DNA of 6,123 bases from Desulfotomaculaceae bacterium (GTDB lineage Bacteria > Bacillota > Desulfotomaculia > Desulfotomaculales > Pelotomaculaceae): assembly GCA_028704035.1 (NCBI GenBank), contig JAQVLS010000106.1, positions 1 to 6,123 on the forward strand. Direction: 5' to 3'. A program made the translations under genes and the position numbers. Shown here one piece after another: positions 4,757 through 6,123 of the stretch. The notes under the pieces were generated by a model that was given only the letters and a program-made list of their open reading frames with translations, was not told the DNA's origin and made no database searches. Position 1 is the stretch's first letter. The number at the start of each line of letters is the position of its first letter.

Positions 4757-5215
4757 ATGAAGGTTGCTTTAGCAGGCGATCACGGTGGCTTCAAACTAAA
4801 AGAGCAGGTCGCCAATTTCCTCAAGGAATGGGGAGTAGACTACACTGATTTTGGCCCATTTTCCGAAGAACCGGTCGACTACCCGGATATCGCCCAGCAA
4901 GTGGCGGAAACTGTGCAAAGCGGTGATTATGAACGGGGCGTGATCTGCTGCGGCACCGGTATTGGCGTGGCCATAACCGCGAACAAGGTGCCCGGCATCA
5001 GGGCGTCCCAGTGCCACGACACTTTTTCAGCCAGGGCGGCCAGGGAACATAATAACGCTAACGTCCTCACCATGGGCCAGCGCGTCATTGGGTTCGGCCT
5101 GGCCAAGGATATTGTCAAGGTCTGGCTGGAAGCGGAGTTTCAGGGAGGCCGCCATGCCCGCCGGGTAGATAAAATTGGTCTCATAGAGCAAAAATATAAT
5201 CGTTGCAGCCGGTAG
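4757..5215 (+). CDS. rpiB: Ribose-5-phosphate isomerase B
   Basis: RpiB interconverts ribulose 5-phosphate and ribose 5-phosphate in the non-oxidative pentose phosphate pathway. The 152-residue product has typical LacAB/RpiB family length. The N-terminal GDHGG motif contributes D8 and H9. The anion-hole and catalytic segment CGTGIGVAITANK begins at C65, the position of the catalytic base cysteine in the E. coli enzyme. AREHNNANVL supplies H98, and the C-terminal arginines in GRHARRVDKI (131-140) help bind phosphate. LacA/LacB galactose isomerase subunits are related, but the intact cysteine and the cluster context favour RpiB. ATG 4757 follows AGAAGG (4739-4744) at twelve bases, a rather long spacing. 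The B. subtilis counterpart is ywlF. glyA follows after 30 bases and is probably cotranscribed. Confidence 0.95.
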   Translation: MKVALAGDHGGFKLKEQVANFLKEWGVDYTDFGPFSEEPVDYPDIAQQVAETVQSGDYERGVICCGTGIGVAITANKVPGIRASQCHDTFSARAAREHNNANVLTMGQRVIGFGLAKDIVKVWLEAEFQGGRHARRVDKIGLIEQKYNRCSR

Positions 5216-5245
5216 CGGGCACTGCCGGCCGGGGGAGGATCTTTT

Positions 5246-6123
5246 ATGAAATTAATGCGGTTTCTGGCGGAGGTTGACCCGGAAATAAGCCATGCCATCG
5301 AGCTTGAAACCAGGCGTCAGCAGCAGACTTTGGAATTAATCGCTTCCGAAAACGTGGCCAGCCGGGCGGTACTGGAGTCGCAAGGTTCAGTTTTGACCAA
5401 CAAGTATGCCGAAGGATACCCGGGCCGCCGCTATTACGGGGGCTGCGAGTTTGTCGACATAGTGGAAAGCCTGGCCATATCAAGGGCTAAAGAATTGTTC
5501 GGCGCCGACTACGCCAACGTGCAGCCACACTCAGGCGCGCAGGCCAACACTGCTGTCTATTTTGCCTTGCTTCAGCCCGGAGATACAATTCTGGGTATGG
5601 ACCTGGCCCACGGAGGACACCTTACTCACGGCAGCCCAATTAATATTTCCGGAAAATATTTTAATACCGCTTTCTATGGTGTAGATAAGGAAACCGGCCG
5701 GATTAATTATGAAAAACTTTTTGCAGCAGCAATGGAAAACCAGCCAAAATTGATCATCGGGGGAGCCAGCGCTTACCCACGCGAAATAGATTTTTACAAG
5801 ATGAAGGAAATAGCAGAAGAGGTAGGCGCGTATTTATTGGTGGACATGGCCCACATTGCCGGGTTGGTCGCGGCGGGACTGCATATGAGCCCGGTGCCCC
5901 ACGCGGATGTGGTTACCACCACCACCCACAAGACCCTGCGGGGACCGCGGGGTGGCCTGGTGTTGAGCAAATATGGCGACAAGTACGGTGTAAAACTCAA
6001 CAGGGCTGTTTTCCCCGGCATCCAGGGGGGGCCGCTGATGCACGTTATAGCGGCGAAAGCGGTTGCCCTGAAGGAGGCGCTGGAGCCCGGTTTCAAAGAA
6101 TATCAGCAACAAATTGTGAACAA
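5246..6123 (+). CDS. glyA: Serine hydroxymethyltransferase (partial, runs off the right edge)
   Basis: GlyA is the cytoplasmic PLP enzyme that converts serine and tetrahydrofolate to glycine and 5,10-methylene-tetrahydrofolate, the main one-carbon source. The frame is open from ATG 5246 to the window end, giving 292 of about 410-420 expected residues. Visible motifs are LIASEN (31-36), [11 protein letters not shown] (58-68), HSGAQAN (95-101), [10 protein letters not shown] (121-130), DMAH (200-203, with the aspartate that contacts the PLP nitrogen) and [14 protein letters not shown] (224-237). K229 is the Schiff-base lysine, in the same number as in E. coli. The site GGAGG (5234-5238) lies seven bases before ATG 5246 and would be too far from ATG 5255, deciding the start. 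The ywlG gene found between rpiB and glyA in B. subtilis is absent here. No defect was seen. Confidence 0.97.
   Translation, partial: MKLMRFLAEVDPEISHAIELETRRQQQTLELIASENVASRAVLESQGSVLTNKYAEGYPGRRYYGGCEFVDIVESLAISRAKELFGADYANVQPHSGAQANTAVYFALLQPGDTILGMDLAHGGHLTHGSPINISGKYFNTAFYGVDKETGRINYEKLFAAAMENQPKLIIGGASAYPREIDFYKMKEIAEEVGAYLLVDMAHIAGLVAAGLHMSPVPHADVVTTTTHKTLRGPRGGLVLSKYGDKYGVKLNRAVFPGIQGGPLMHVIAAKAVALKEALEPGFKEYQQQIVN

Overview
The window is about 6.1 kb of chromosomal housekeeping DNA, with every supported gene on the + strand. The gene order prfA - prmC - tsaC(sua5/ywlC) - mntP(ywlD) - ywlE - rpiB(ywlF) - glyA is a shortened form of the Bacillus subtilis prfA-to-glyA (ywk/ywl) cluster. 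Together with strong AAGGAGG-type ribosome binding sites, moderately high GC and free use of ATA for isoleucine, this points to a Firmicute, most likely a clostridial Peptococcaceae-type organism (Desulfotomaculum/Pelotomaculum relatives). The lineage is an inference; no 16S or other marker is present.

Layout. Bases 1-36 are probably the last codons of an upstream gene. prfA (release factor 1) spans 39-1106 and is followed by prmC, the methyltransferase that modifies the release-factor GGQ motif. A 162-bp spacer (2060-2221), filled with palindromic REP-like repeats, separates prmC from tsaC (tRNA t6A synthesis). mntP (Mn2+ exporter) and ywlE (protein-arginine phosphatase) follow. A 310-bp non-coding stretch (4447-4756) holds a second set of related repeats, then an AT-rich promoter-like leader for rpiB (ribose-5-phosphate isomerase B). 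glyA (serine hydroxymethyltransferase) begins at 5246 and runs off the right edge.

Functional theme. prfA/prmC and tsaC serve translation accuracy and termination. mntP serves metal homeostasis. ywlE reverses protein-arginine phosphorylation. rpiB and glyA feed pentose and one-carbon metabolism. No mobile-element protein, CRISPR array, RNA gene or phage gene is visible.

Most notable points. (1) prmC and ywlE both lack an ATG, GTG or TTG where homology and the Shine-Dalgarno sequence place the start; both have an ATA codon there. (2) Two intergenic regions carry collinear related repeat blocks, including a GTAG-plus-hairpin REP-like unit, and one inverted repeat supplies the prmC stop codon. 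(3) PrmC has NLPY in place of the usual NPPY catalytic motif. I do not see an undescribed multi-gene system; the novelty is in the start codons and the repeats.
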